From Tamarix chinensis (taxonomy: Eukaryota > Streptophyta > Magnoliopsida > Caryophyllales > Tamaricaceae): DNA of 64,000 nucleotides. The position numbers and the translations under genes are program-made. The DNA is taken from contig CM060174.1 of the NCBI GenBank assembly GCA_030549775.1, positions 72,357,466 to 72,421,465 of the forward strand. Reading direction: 5' to 3'. Shown here piece by piece: positions 12,360-26,192 of this stretch. How positions within the stretch are numbered: position 1 is the first letter of the stretch; each line of letters begins with the position of its first letter. The notes beneath the pieces were generated by a model. That model worked only from the letters and a program-made list of their open reading frames with translations, had not been told where the DNA came from and did not search any database.

Positions 12360-14761
12360 AGTATTGATTTTCAATTAGATCATCTATGGTTTATATTTTA
12401 TTTCAGCTCATGGGATTCGTGACTTTGGAAAAGCGTATTTACATTTTATCATAGTTATGGAGTACTTGAACGTAGAGAGATTAGTAGCATACATACCGTG
12501 AAATGTATGGGAGTGAGTTCATATCAAATTATCAAAGACTATTTCATGTTATTATTTCACAAATGGAATCTTGATATAAATAATCCGTAATTAGTCTATT
12601 CCTAGGGGTGCACAAACATCGAGGAAAGATAATCCAAACCTTAGCTTTTAGCAGCTAGAATCTTGACTTTTACCACTGGATTGTCTTCGTTAGGAAATAA
12701 TAAGTATTGTTGATTGTTAATTTACCTTGGATCAGATGGTCGACTATTGATTTTGCTATTGATGCTCTTGTTGCTGCTTGTAAGAGCGCCATCATCGGTG
12801 CCTAGAAAATGACAACTGTAAATTTAATATGTTAAATCTTTGGAAGCTAACAATGCAGATCAAATTTGTGAAGTTGTAGTCTCAAATATTTAGGATGTTG
12901 CGTGTGAGGAAAGAAGAGGAAGAAGGTGTGCTGTTTTTGCTCAGATAAGGGCCCATTTGTCCCTCTATCATTGTTTTATTAATATTAAGAGTATTTCTAT
13001 TGTTGTTGTTGAATGGTAAATGATAACCTTTTTTCCTTTTTATAATTATCCAAGGGTGATCTTTTGCTGCAACTTTTTTGTCTTTTTTTTAAAAGAAGAA
13101 GAAAAGAAAAGAAAATAAAGGAGGTGATAAAAAAAACTATAAATATTTAATATTTTACACAATATTTTTCACATTATCCTCTTTATATATCTCAACATCA
13201 AATTATATGATCATCGCCAATTGTATTTATTGTATTCATTTTCCTTCTCCATTTTCATTTTTTAAAAATAAATCCTACCCAATTTAAAATTTTGAATATT
13301 TTAAATAATTCAAACTCAAGTGAGTTATCTAACCAAAATATCTAAAATCTATAAAGTTAAAGTTATATTAGTTAACATTAAGTTGGTTTCATCCTCAATG
13401 GATAATAATGATGATTGAACTCAACACTGGCTATATTGTCGTAATATGAAAAACTAAGTTGAAAGTTAGTATAGAAAGTTGTAAGGTATCAATTATGGAT
13501 TCACCTTCATGTATTTCCAAATATGAAGTTGAGTTCCAATAACTAAGTTAATAGTGTTTAAGGTGATATTCTATCTAACTTCCTACAACTATAATAATTA
13601 AAAGCATCTTGATGCTACACACCAATAGACAATATTTCAAGTCTTTAAGCATTTATAATGAATGCTATCCGTTGAGTAGCTTAAAATATTTTGTTAATAA
13701 ATAAATAAAATTGTTCTCCTTTCCCAACTTGTTTGTGTTCCTTCTCTTCTTCCTATGCTACTAGTTCTTTTTTATGTTTCTCATTCTATATATATATATA
13801 TATATTTCTAAATTAGTTAAAAGCTCGACCGTTATTCCTCTAACTACCCTCTACCTAGCTCAAAAGTTCCTCCATTCTACACGTGCTTAGGCATAATTTG
13901 TGAGTTGTTGGGATTAACATTTAGTATACTTTAAAAAAAAAAAATATTCCCCCATGCTATAATAATTATTTGGGTTTCTATTTTAGTCTACCCTAAAGTA
14001 AAGGCATGTTTCTATATTTATTTTAATTATTTTTTATCATATCCTTAATTAATTTGTAATGAAAATATAACTCTCTCAAACAACTTTTTTCGCCAATTTT
14101 CTATAAGGTGGTAAATATGGAAAATACATAATAAAATGTATTCAAACACTATTAATTTAGTTTTTTTAGATGCATGCAAGTTTAAATAATTATATTTTTA
14201 TTGGATGAAATAAGTAGTTAAAAAGTTGCATTTGAAGATATAATGAGCTCGGAATCATTAAGGTAATTTTAGCATTGCTTTAAATACTTTTTTATTCAAA
14301 TTTGTCAATTTTGATCATTGTGGTGTAATAAAATGCCGTTTTGTAATTACAATGGTTATAATATAATAGCTTTTCAAAAGAAGATTTATACAGGTAGATA
14401 GTGAATACACTATGATGTTGCAAACATGAGGAAATGTGTTACTAACTTTTAACTTTTTTGCTAGCTTAGCTAGATTTTTGATCAATTGTACATATTCTAT
14501 ATTTTTTTCCCAAAACTTATATTAATTTTTGAAATAAAGTTCTATGAATTTTTAGCCGACCTTTATTCTTGTATCATTAAAATTAATACCAGATATCAAA
14601 TAGACTATTCTTACCTTTCATCTGTAGATAGGTGTCAATATAAAAATTTGTGCAGTTAATAGCTATTATTGACAAGGAGCAAATCGTATTTGTATATGGA
14701 TCTAAGATTATTTTGGCCACCAAATAATTTCAATCGTCTTAAGTTGATTGTTATGATTTAC

Positions 14762-14807
<46 letters not shown>

Positions 14808-15705
14808 TATTATTTAGTCATCAAACCTAAAATAACCCCTAAATTATTTAGATTTGCCTTACCTTGGTTATGGATATATCTAAAATATCTAGCATTAATT
14901 GGGGACTAAAAAAATCTAGAGTTCGGTGACTTAACTTTGTGTCATTTGACAACCCATATTATTTGTAATTTACCTAATAATATAGATTTTTTGTTTGTTT
15001 GTTTTACCTATTATTTTTAAACATTTATAATTTCATTGTCTATAACTTAGTTAAAACTTATTATTCCGAATAATTTCAACAAAATACCAAGATTATCTTT
15101 TATTAAATTAACCATGCCAATCTATACCCTTTAATAAGCATAGCATTTAAATAATTATTTGATAATATAATTATACAATATATTTATTATTAATATTAAA
15201 TTATATTATAATTATTAATATTTAATAATAAATCAGGTATAACCATATTTATCAATACTTAATAATGATAAAATAACATATGAATTTTTTAATCATAACT
15301 ATAAATAATTAAATAAATAATAAGAATGGCAGTAATCATAATTATTAATTATTAAGTAGTTATAATATTTTTAGATATACTTTTATTGTTAATAATTATA
15401 ATAGTACACTAGTATTAGTTAATGATAACATCTGAGGAAGGTATAAAAGTATTTCCTTAAAAAATACATTCCTAGTGTATGTACTCAATTGCCCTTGCCT
15501 AAATTCCTTTTCTACTAAAACTTTTGCTTATTTTTCATAAACTCCTCACGATAATGTCATGTATAATTGTCCATGGATAAAAACATGATTTGAAAGATAA
15601 ATGCCAACCTTTGGAATTGTTTGTCCTTGAGATTTTTTATAGTCAAAGCAAGACTCAAGTGAATAAGAAATTGCACTTGAATCATATCAAATGGTACTTG
15701 TGCAT
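12360..15705. other. AT-rich intergenic DNA
   Basis: No gene is visible. It holds short microsatellites, an (AT)n run near 13787-13804 and the (ATT)n array at 14762-14814. The rest is unassigned AT-rich sequence. Confidence 0.45.
14762..14814. repeat. (ATT)n microsatellite
   Basis: About 17 trinucleotide units with a single interruption near the right end. Confidence 0.9.
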
Positions 15706-15780
15706 GTAACATCCCCAAAATTTAATATTAAAAAATTATTTTTGTGGAAGTAATAATATTAAAATAATGGGTGTTATGCC
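15706..15780 (-). mobile_element. LTR-end fragment related to the giant LTR family
   Basis: The segment opens TGTAACATCCCCAAAATTTA and continues with a run of A, then TTTTTGTGGAAG. It parallels the left end of the solo LTR at 36440 (TGTAACACCCCCAAATTTAC, then TTTTTGCGGAAG). The similarity fades after about 70 bases, so only the terminal part is claimed. Confidence 0.45.
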
Positions 15781-17031
15781 GAATCCAAAATAGAAAAAGA
15801 TAATTCTTATATCAAATCTATATTGAGTACAAGGTTAAAAGTAAACTTGTACTTATAGATCAGGTGTGTAAAGTATCTGATCCCACAACAATATAAAATT
15901 ACTAAATAAAGATAACAGAGCACAAACAATAGAAAATAAGAATACTGCAAGTTCAAAGAGTGGGAGAAATATGTAAATAACCAAACACTACTACTAATTC
16001 AAATAAGCACTCATCGTAGGCATTCACACTAAAAATATTAATTTAGCAATTACCTATAAAACAATATGGTATTTGTTTGTGAGAATAATCAACACCCATA
16101 AAAATGATTATCAATACTTGTATATTAATTAAGGTAACAATACACGTTGATAGAAAATAAATATATAACATGTATGAGTTAGATGAAAAGATAGATATTA
16201 TAAATGTATATATGTTCATCAAAATCACAAACATATGTAATCATGAGCCTATAATACTTTAAGGCATGGTTTACAAGCAAGGCATGATAATATGTCATTT
16301 TTCATAAAAAGATCACGTAGCATGATAATATTACACGAATTTTTAGCTAATGATGGTCTTGTTGTGAGTACTCCATTTTCCCCCTATTTTTTGTTTTTAC
16401 ATCGGTTCATTTTTATTTTTTTTCCCAATTTCTTATTCAATATATTTAAATGGACGTATTATCCATACCAACTTGCTTTCTTCTTAGGAAATTCTGCCGT
16501 GGTAATATAACAAGAAACCTATAGTGACATTTCGTTCACTTAAACAATCACCAGCAACGTATGCTTGATGTTGAAATCATTCTTTCATTTTCTTGTTCTC
16601 CCTGGCTTGACTATGCTCCCCCATTTAAGGAGTATGTTTTAGAATTTCTCAATAAGTAGTTTTGGCAATCAATAAAGATGTGATTGTAATCATCAAATTT
16701 AAAAAATATATATAAATGTGATTGTTTTCTTCTTTCATTGGAAACTGATAACTGGGATGCATTGTGCTTCACTTTCTAGAAGCTCTAAAATAAACTCTTA
16801 CTGATAGCTATTACCTTGTAAAACCTAACAACAATGATGCCTCACAATCTATACTGTGTAATGCCTCATTTTTTTTTGATAAAAAGTTATCATATGACTT
16901 GAAGTGGTTCATTTCGAGTTTCTACATCTTGCAGGAAAAGAATTCGAACATATTTATGAAGTCAAAACCGTTTGTAACTGATCGAGAGGTGGTCTGTTTT
17001 GCATGAGCAGACTAAAATTAAGTTGTTATTG

Positions 17032-17069
<38 letters not shown>

Positions 17070-17340
17070 TTATTTTCAAAAGTAAGTTGTTAGATACTTT
17101 GTCATGTCATGGTTGTTCAGTTTTAGTCTCAAATTGACTGCGGTATGCTCTTCAAAATTGATTATGTGGTGACAATATTTGATAGGCATGGCAGAATGGT
17201 CAACTGTGTCATCTCCTCCACTCCAGAGCAAGCATCCATCTTGGAGTACTCATCAATGCCTGCTGGTTTAGTCTTTGGAACCAGCTACTTATTAATGTCA
17301 GAAGGGAAGAGTAGAAAAACTGAAAGAGAAACAAGAAATA
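15781..17340. other. AT-rich intergenic DNA
   Basis: No gene is supported; the short open frames have no recognisable domains. It contains a (TTA)n microsatellite at about 17030-17070. Part of it may belong to the LTR fragment that begins at 15706. Confidence 0.4.
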
Positions 17341-17720
17341 TGAGAATCTTTTATTTTCTTGAATGAGAAATACAATCTTGAATTCCTTTATATACAACTA
17401 ATTTCACATAGTAGTAAATCAGTTTTTACTATAAACATACACATGCTAAATATAATTACAACATGTGTTTTAAATACTTAAAAACTAACTAAACTAAATC
17501 TCTTAACTCTCTTAACTAACTAATCAGTCTCTAACACCCCTCCCCCGCGCAAGCTGGAGAAGGGGAAACCATTCCAAGCTTTGGAAGAAATGAAGTATGC
17601 AATATTCCAGTAAGAGGCTTGGTGAAGATATCCGCCTATTGAGAGGTTGTAGGAATATAAGAAAGAGAGATGAGATTTGTATGAAGTTGGTCATGCACGT
17701 AATGCCAATCAAGTTCTATA
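17341..17720 (-). mobile_element. 3' remnant of a copia element
   Basis: On the minus strand the text reads through the end of a copia RNase H (ADIFTKPLTGILHTSFLPKL, with frame breaks), then a purine tract (GCGGGGGAGGGG). An LTR follows that begins TGTTAGAGACTG at 17536 and runs to about 17341 (196 bp). Everything upstream of the RNase H tail is gone or unrecognisable. Confidence 0.7.
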
Positions 17721-18250
17721 TACAAATTAATGAACCAAAAGCTATCACGTCAATGTATATGTAGCTATAAACTTGAGCAACAACGTTAAGTCAAACACAA
17801 GATATGTGATTCACCAATTCAATAATTTGATGCCATGGACAGATAGATACATAAATTATACTGCGTGAGCGAAGAATTCAGATACGCCTAAATATTACGA
17901 CTTCGTTCGTATAACATAGTACTATTGACAGTTTGATGCGAAAAAACAAATAGGCCCTCTCGTAAGGTCAAAGTCTCCCTGCATCCCCGTCCCTTCTGGA
18001 GAGTCTTCGCGCTGTCTCTCAATATCAAGTGTACGTAGGATTTTCCAAGGTAATTACATGACCATCTGGTTTGATAGTTACAGATTGTAATGCTTGACTT
18101 CAACGTACGCTGTGCATTTATAAATAAACTATGCACGATAATACGAGAAATTCGACGAAGAAGATTTTGTAAGTCGCATTCCAGCTAGCGGCATGCAAAA
18201 GAAAATAAAACGAGGCCAAGACCATAATATGTCTAATCTTGTGGAGATAA

Positions 18251-18289
<39 letters not shown>

Positions 18290-20454
18290 CCGGTTTCAAA
18301 CCAGAAACACAAGTTTTCTGTATAATTCCTTCATATTCTCCTTTTTCTCCCAGGACCTAAAGCGGTAATAGCGCGAACAGGTAGAACGAGCAAAAAGGAT
18401 GATGTATGCTCATTAAATCCATTGTCCCCTTCATTTTAAAAATAAATAAATAAATAAAATTTCGCGGCCTTTGCTTTGCATGTGTGCTTTGCTGTCTGCG
18501 CTGGTGTTTAGACTGAAGTCAAGCGGAGTGTATACCATGTGTCAATTAACTTCTGAGTGTGATTCTGGAAATACAAGGTTCATGCACTCAAACATAACCG
18601 GATAAGCTCGTCTGATCAAATAAGGCGAGATCCTCATTTTCTAATTGGGGAATTTGTTCTTTTTTACTACTTCTATCTAATGATTATTCGCTGTGCAATG
18701 CATCTGGCCTTCGTCTCTTTAATTTCTTCTAGATGAACCCCGATCATTCGTCGTTTTTTGATTAGATGCTACGTACGTCTTCGTTTAACGGTAAAAATTT
18801 TAAAGTTGGATAGATATAAGTAAGAATGTAATCGGAGCGTATTTTCTTTTAAATTTTGTTGATTTTATCCGACGAATATTTAAATAAATATAGATATTTT
18901 AATTATAATGTGTATTTATATTCCTATTCGTATTTATACCTATATCTATATGTATCTACATCTATATCAATTTATTAAATATATAATTATCTTTTCATTC
19001 TTGAATTTAAAATAAATATAGTACAGTATTAAGGTTAAAATTATAATTTAGCTTAACTTTAAATGAATTTATTCATTGGATAATAAATTTATCGGTTAGA
19101 TAATATCTGTTAACAGATAAACGTATTACACATTTAATAACAGATATCTGATAACTATAGATATAAATATATTAGTTGATATCTATTTAAATAAAAATAT
19201 AAATTTAAAATATAAATATAGCTATATCCATCCGTGTATGTATATCCTTAAAAGGAAGGGAAATCAGGTGCAATAAGTGTGGCTCTATTCCGGGACCAGC
19301 ACTTTGTAATAACGGCGCTGGACGGTTGGTCCAACGGAGGAGCCTCGAGGTTAAGTATTTAAAAATCCAATCTCAAAACCTTTTTCGTATAATGTTATAT
19401 TGGTTTATCTCTTAAGAAAATATGATTTTTTTTTGCGGGGGGGAGGGGGGGGGGGGAGAGGGTTGCAGAAAGCCAAGACGGGACGTGTTAGATTTGTGAT
19501 GGAACGAAGAGACGCTGGTGGAACAAAATAAAACACCGTTAGTCCGTGCTTTTCCACACATTCCGTGTTTTGCAGCCTGCTAGAGCTGGTTATGGTCGTT
19601 CAATCGGAGTCACTTTGTAATGTATTAGTAGAAGTTATATATAAAAGGTAGTTATTTATTTAAAAAAATTAGTTTAAAATTTTTTAGAATAAATAATTAT
19701 TTCAAATAATAAATAACTCTAAATAAACTTTTATTTATTGTAGTTTTTATATTTTCTTTGTTATGGAATCTTTTGTTAACCTACTATATAAGAAGAGTGT
19801 TTTGTTTATGATCTGACATAAGTTGTGAGTGCACATGCAATTAAGGGCCGAGAATTAGAATGAATTATTGTAAATCTAAATCACGGGTGTTACAATGAGA
19901 AATCTTGATTGAGAGCGAAGAGTTTATTTATTTTAGGGGAAATAATTAAGAATGTTTTTTTTTTCTTTAAACTTGTTTTAGGATTTTTTTAATTAAATGT
20001 AGGAATTTTTTGATTAAAACAGATATCACAATCACAATCTCATTTTTTTTTTGCTTTTTATTTCTGTCAATCGTTAAGCGCGGACTCTTGCTGCCTCGCA
20101 TACGCACTAATGAGGATGCAGTCTGTCGCAACAATTTTGATTATGCGGAGTACTTCTTTCTAGTTCTGTGAGGATGGACGGGGGACTATAACAACTTAAC
20201 AAGGTCCGATCAGAAGTTTACAAAAACACAGCTCGACGGCCCTCAACTATATAGGATTTTATGTAGGCATGCATGCCACTGAAATCGCGTTGGTATGGAA
20301 AGTTTAGTGCCAGCGGATGGCTTTCCTGACCGTTAGATATGTGTGGAGCCCGCCTCGAGTCGTGACTAGGAAAACTTAGGGTAACCGACCGACTACAGTA
20401 AGGCTACTGATGCTTTTCCAGTTTTTTTCATCCATGTCGTAGTTAGTTAGTACT
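17721..20454. other. Intergenic DNA with simple repeats
   Basis: No gene is seen. It contains a (TA)n run at 18254-18288, a stretch rich in TATATCTATA-like words at about 18800-19245 that may be a decayed MITE, and a guanine-rich run at 19433-19461. Confidence 0.4.
18254..18288. repeat. (TA)n microsatellite
   Basis: A pure TA run of about 17 units. Confidence 0.9.
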
Positions 20455-20470
20455 ACATAGCTGCCCCACG
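20455..20470. repeat. Left target-site duplication of the LINE
   Basis: ACATAGCTGCCCCACG stands directly before the LINE. It recurs with a single T-to-C change at 23306-23321, after the poly(A) tail. Confidence 0.85.
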
Positions 20471-23305
20471 GGATATGGATCTCAAGATTAATCTGTTAGA
20501 AGATGAACTGAGAAAAATGGAGGGTTCTAATGGAAGGGGTGAAAGTGAGGAGGTGGAGTTAGCTCGAAGGGCGGCGCTACAAAGTCAGTTGTGGAGATGG
20601 CATAAGAGGAAGGAGGCCTATTAGCTTCAGGTTTCTAGGGTTTGAGGTTTCAAGGAAAAGGATCGGAATACTAAGTATTTTCATACGATTGCAGCTGTTA
20701 GAAAGAAAAAAACCCTTATCAGCAGGCTCCTTCATGATGGCAAAGAGGTTACAAAGCCGTCAAAGATCAAGGAGATCATCGTATCTTTCTTCAAGAATCT
20801 GTATGAGAAGCAGGATCTTCCGGAGGTCGATATCAGTGAGGAAGGGTTCCGTAAGCTGTCACGAGAGAAAAGCTTGGCACTGGATAGTGTTCCCTTAGAG
20901 GAGGATATCAAGAAGGCGGTCTGGGAGTGTGATCCGTTAAAAGCTCCGGGCTATGACGGATACCATATGGGCTTTATTCGCAAGATGTGGGGAGTGGTTG
21001 GGCAGGAATTATCGAAAGGGGTTATGGATTTCTTTTGTCACTGGAAAATGATGTCTGCTATTAACACAACGTTGTTAACTCTGATCCCCAAAGTAGCTGA
21101 TGCAGAGGAGGTGTACCAATTCCGGCCTATTAGTCTGGTAGGATGCATCTACAAGGTAATCTCGAAGATCCTGGCACAGAGACTGAAGCAGGTGATTGAT
21201 GACTTGGTTGGTAATTCGTAGTCAGCTTTTATAGAAGGAAGGAGCATTCTAGATGGGGCCTTGGTTGCAAATGAAATTGTGCAATGGTTCAGACGAAAGA
21301 AGAGACAGAAGGGAATCATGGTCAAGCTTGATTTTCAGAAGGCTTATGATAGTATCAAGTGGGAGTTCATTGATAAGGTGCTAAGGATTATGGGTTTTGG
21401 TGGTCGGTTCAGAGATTGGATAAAGGAGTGTACATCATCTGCTTCTATATCGGTTCTAGTGAATGGGTCCCGTACTCCCCCTTTTAGTATGGGCAGGGGA
21501 CTTAGACAGGGGGATCCTATTTCCCCATTCTTATTCGTCTTAGCAGTGGAGGCTTTCAACCAGCTTGTCAAGAGAGGTGTTGACAAGGGTTTGATTCACG
21601 GGCTAACAGTGGGGAGGCACGAGAGTTCTGTCACACACCTGCAGTTTGCTGACGATACTATGATCTTCTGTAAGCCAATCCTTGAGAATATAAGGAACTT
21701 GAGGAGCTTGATCGATTGTTTTTACTTGATCTCGGGGCTCAAGGTGAATTTCGATAAAACGGAGCTTATTGGACTCGGGGTGGACGAACCGTTTCAGAGG
21801 GAGGCAGCATCCATCTTGAGATGTGTTATTGGGTCGATCCCTACCACTTACCTTGGCCTTCCATTAGGTGCAAAGGCCGGCAACAGACAAACGTGGAGAC
21901 CGGTGATTGATAAAGTGAAGCAAAGGCTTGCAGGGTGGAAATCGAAAGTGCTTTCTAGAGTAGGAAGGTTGGTCCTGATCAAGAGCGTTCTTAATATTCT
22001 CCCGATGTATTACATGAGCCTCTTCAAGATGCCGAAAGGGGTTGCTAAGGAGATCATTGGAATTCAGCGTAACTTCTTCTGGGGGAGTAGGGGAGACAGG
22101 AGAAACCTGCCTTTGGTAAAGTAGAGTGTGATCCAGAAGCCCAAATCCTTGGGAGGACTTGGGGTAGGGGACCTTGTTTATGAAGAATAATGCTTTACTG
22201 TTTAAATGGTGGTGGCGTTTTTTCACTGTAGAAGGGGCAGCCTGGAAGGGTGTTGTCTCTTCTATTCATTATGAGGACCAGTCAGGGGGCATTCACTATT
22301 TTAGTTCTCAGCGTGGATGGACGCCATGGATGGAAATCTTGCAGGTAGGGAGACTGAACCCAGTCCTGAAACAGGGGTTATCTTTAGTTGTAGGGGATGG
22401 GAGGCACGTTAGTTTTTGGCATGATGACTGGACAGGTTCAGGTGCACTCAAGTTGGTTTTCCCAAGGTTCTTCTCAGTTTCAGGACAGCAGGAAGAAAAG
22501 ATTGCTAGTATGGGAAGATGGCTTGGGGCACAATGGAAGTGGAGTCTGAGGTGGAGGAGGCCTTTGTTTGAATGGGAGGTAGCGCTAGGGGAGCAGTTGG
22601 AAGGGCTTATCAATCAGATTCCTTTATCAAAGGACAAGTTGGACTCGCTCAAGTGGGCTTTTGAGGATAGTGGGACGTTCTCGGTAAAGTCTTTTTGTCA
22701 GGCATCTTATCAGCTTTGCGAAGGAGAGAGATCTCCAGGGTTTGATCCTAGTTTGGTGTGGATCGGCTTAGCTCCACTGAGGGTCAAACTATTAACTTGG
22801 TTTGCGATCCATAAAAGACTTAACACTAGAGATAGATTGGTTAGATTCCAGATCATTGATGAAAGGGAGGCAGGGTGCCCATTCTGTAAGGAGGAGCAAG
22901 AATCGGTGAATCACATTTTTCTGCATTGCTCTGTGATAGGAAGGATTTGGTACGAGATTAGTGGTTGGCTGGAGTCTACTTGGGTGTTGTCAAGGTCCCT
23001 CAAGGAGCATGCGGTTACATGGTTGGGGGTTAGAAGATTTGGTTTGAACAGAGACATTTGGTGTACGACTTTTTTGCTATTATAAGTGTTATCTGGGAGT
23101 TTAGGAACAAATATGTTTTCGACAATTTTCAGGTGTGTGTTAGGTGGCTTATTTTACTTATTAAGGTTAAAATAGGATCGTGGATCAAGTTCAATAGGAA
23201 GGTTTTTCCCTATAGAATAGAGGAAGTGGTTCATAATGTTCTTGCCTTTTTGTAACGTTGACCTAATTCTTCAGAATTTGGAGACGTATATTTATCAAAA
23301 AAAAA
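20471..23305 (+). mobile_element. 5'-truncated L1-type LINE
   Basis: The element starts inside ORF2, downstream of where an endonuclease would be, and ends in a 10-base A run after TTTATC. A 16-bp target duplication flanks it, the mark of target-primed reverse transcription. It carries reverse transcriptase and a C-terminal zf-RVT region but no ORF1 or endonuclease, so it was dead on arrival. Later nonsense and frameshift changes confirm decay. Confidence 0.9.
20478..23255 (+). pseudogene. LINE ORF2 relic: reverse transcriptase and zf-RVT
   Basis: In order: a linker ending in TKYFHTIA; the reverse transcriptase start (APGYDGYHMGFI, then FRPISLVGCIYKVISKILA); FQKAYDSIKWEFI with the first catalytic Asp; GLRQGDPISPFLF; the catalytic FADD box (LQFADDTMIFC, about 21640-21670); and the thumb, ending in SLFKMPKG. 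A zinc-finger-like zf-RVT region closes it (CPFCKEEQESVNHIFLHC, about 22880-22935). Stops lie near 20622, 20643, 21219 and 22121, and frames shift near 22165 and 23080. The enzyme cannot be made. Confidence 0.9.
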
Positions 23306-23321
23306 ACATAGCCGCCCCACG
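23306..23321. repeat. Right target-site duplication of the LINE
   Basis: ACATAGCCGCCCCACG, 15 of 16 bases identical to the left copy. Confidence 0.85.
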
Positions 23322-26184
23322 TATCATCTGGTTTCCGCGTATCGTCAAGTACACAGTTTTATTCTTACGCTTATCCATTAGCTTCTCTACTCTCGACTTA
23401 GTCGTCGTTTGGTACGAGGAAAGGACGAGCAAATAAAATTCTCTACGCTAGGTGTTAATTTTAGGATCATTTGGTACCAAAGAAACAAACAAAGAAGCAG
23501 TATGATTTTTTTTACTCCTCAATTGTAACTAGAAATGATAATAGGATAGGTTCGAGATGGAGATCCATCATTATATCATAATTTTATAATTAAAAATAAT
23601 TTTTAAATCCATTCTTATTTCTATTTTTTTTATTCGAAAACTTTTATTTTAATTTTTGCAAGAATAAAATCTTTATATTCGATTCCATCTCCGATCGATT
23701 CCCAATTTCTAATTCATTCTTTTATTTTAAAATCCGATCTAATTCTCAAAACCCTACTCAATTTTGGATACACAACCCTATTTTTTTTTTAAAATATACT
23801 TTTAATAATCTCATTCTCAAAATCTAGTTTTAAAATCTTTCTCTTCAAATTTTACACTTTTACCAATTCCATCTTTAAAATAAATTGTTCCAAAATAGAA
23901 AGATTTTTAAAAATCGTATGATTATATTTGAAAACCTCACTTCTAAATTATTACAAATTATGATGATAGTTTTTTCTTTTCGGATCCTTTTTTGTCTTTA
24001 TAAAAAATCTTTTCTAGTTAATCTTACAAACCAAGAGACTTACATAAACCTCACATATATGATATGACAATCCTTGAATTACTAGTTTTGCCTCCTTCAA
24101 ACATCTATCACATAATGATTCTCCAAATAAAATGGCTAAATCTACTGGCAAAATCCATAAAATTCTCCATCCTTTTGATTGGGGCAGAAGCCTTGAAATC
24201 TCAAAATAACTTTTTGATTCCTATAAAACTTCATTAAACCTCTCCATTTTCTTCAATTATTAGGATCATCAGCAAGCTTAATATAATGCCTTCTTTTCAC
24301 AAAATACCCTAAAAAGTCACTCCTGACTTCTCTTCTTCTAAAACTTCACCACAACCAATCTTCCCATCTGGTTCATAAAATGGTGGCAAAATTTTAGATC
24401 CTTACTATAAATCTTACCACCATAGGTAATGGATGCCCTTAATTCATTCAAAACCCTCTTCTGTCCTAGTCCAAAAAACAAATAACTTCCTCCTCTATTC
24501 CATTTCTATTCAAAGTTTTTCTATCCTTGGGTTTTCTCTTGGGAATTAGAACATCAAACCATTGATAATATTCCGATCATCGTTAGATGATTTTAAAGTT
24601 AAATGGTGGAATAAGTTTCAAGTCTTTGATAGATTTTCAAAACAACATGTTTAGGCATGGGTAAAAACACAAAGCTAAATCAAACCAATTTTTCAAATTC
24701 CTCTCAACCTTTCTCAAGCTCATTTCCTTGCACAAAAATATTATACAGTTGCACGTCTTGCTACAGCCAAAAATCACAATAAATATCTCTCCATCCTTAG
24801 CCAAACTCTACCCCAAAATAAAACCACATCATCTGAACCACTCTTTGACTATAGCAATGAAAACATATATGACTATTACAGGATACTCTCTTGATTACAA
24901 ACATATTATGAAAGAGGACAAAACAACAACTTAAAAGGTGTCTCCACACGACGGACTGGTTAAAAAAGCATAAAGTAGTATTGTTGTAATAATCATTGTA
25001 GCAGGTAAAAACAAATGTACGAAGCATCTTTCAGTACTTTTATACAAAACTAGTATCCCTACCAAATGATTCTCGCAAAAAACAAAAGACCTTCTGGTGG
25101 ATTTCTCCAAATTTGATTCCTGCAACGATCACTATAGCAATTACTGTAGTAGATAAAAACAAAAGTACGAAGCATCCTACCAAATGATTCTCACAAGAAA
25201 AAGACCTTTCGGTAGATTTCTCTAGATTTGATTCCACTATAAAGGTCAAAAGTTATTATGATGATTGAAGATTGAAGGATGATCGGGAAGCTTCAATTTT
25301 TTTCCCGAAAAATATTGTATTTTCTTCTATTTCAAATATTATAATTCTCTTCTCTCTCGTATATATTATAGTCTCCTCAGATTGTAGAGCTCATGTGTCG
25401 AACATTATTATCTACAATATAAATGCACAAATTATTATAACATCCCTGATCCGCATGTTAAAATTCTTCCTTTTGTTTACCATTGGTTCTTTGATTACTT
25501 TAATTACTCTCTCCTTCATATAACTCACTATCAACATTACCCCTCCAGATATATATGTATTTTTGATATTTGAGGCAGGTTTGGGGATAGGGATTCCAAA
25601 CCCATCCCAGCACAAATCATCAAATTCAAACTTGATCTTTTAAACCTCTCCCAAACTAAAACCCGAATCAAAAAATTTCAGCAGGTCTTAAAACCCATAG
25701 AGAGAATTGTCATCAATACCTATAAATATTACGAAGGATTTACTTACTAAGATCATGTTTCCTTTTTTATTTAATTTTCTCTCATATAAAAAGTAAATAC
25801 TTATGTCTCCCTCTCCTATCTCCTTAAGTGAACCAAATACAAATGCATATTTTTTAATTATATACTTTTTAGTCACTAAATTATTAAAAAAAAATTGACC
25901 CCCTTAGTAGGTCACAATAAGCATATCATACAAGTACTTACAACATATGAACACTGCAACTAAAATTTCTTGAACCCTATCCGTTGGATTAGACCTTATG
26001 TTTTTAATGCACTAAGCATGGCTCATTTTTACCTAGTTTATTTTGGTTCTCTATACTAGTTTAGATGGGTATTATTGAGAGAGACATAAAAGTTCTTATG
26101 TGCTTGGTTAAAGAATTAAAATCATCATTCTTTATTTTTTAAAATATTAATAATATTAGATTGAACATCTTTCTTTAATTTTCT
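23322..26184. other. AT-rich intergenic DNA
   Basis: No gene is supported. The only structure recognised is the tandem duplication at 24998-25241. Confidence 0.4.
24998..25241. repeat. Two-unit tandem duplication of about 120 bp
   Basis: A block running from TGTAGCAGGTAAAAACAAATG to TCTCCAAATTTGATTCC is followed at once by a second copy. The second copy lacks an internal piece of about 40 bases. The open frames on the minus strand here repeat the phrase ENHLVG for this reason. Confidence 0.7.
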
Positions 26185-26192
26185 ATCGTGTG
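26185..26192. repeat. Left target-site duplication of the hAT element
   Basis: ATCGTGTG, repeated exactly at 27230-27237. Confidence 0.85.
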
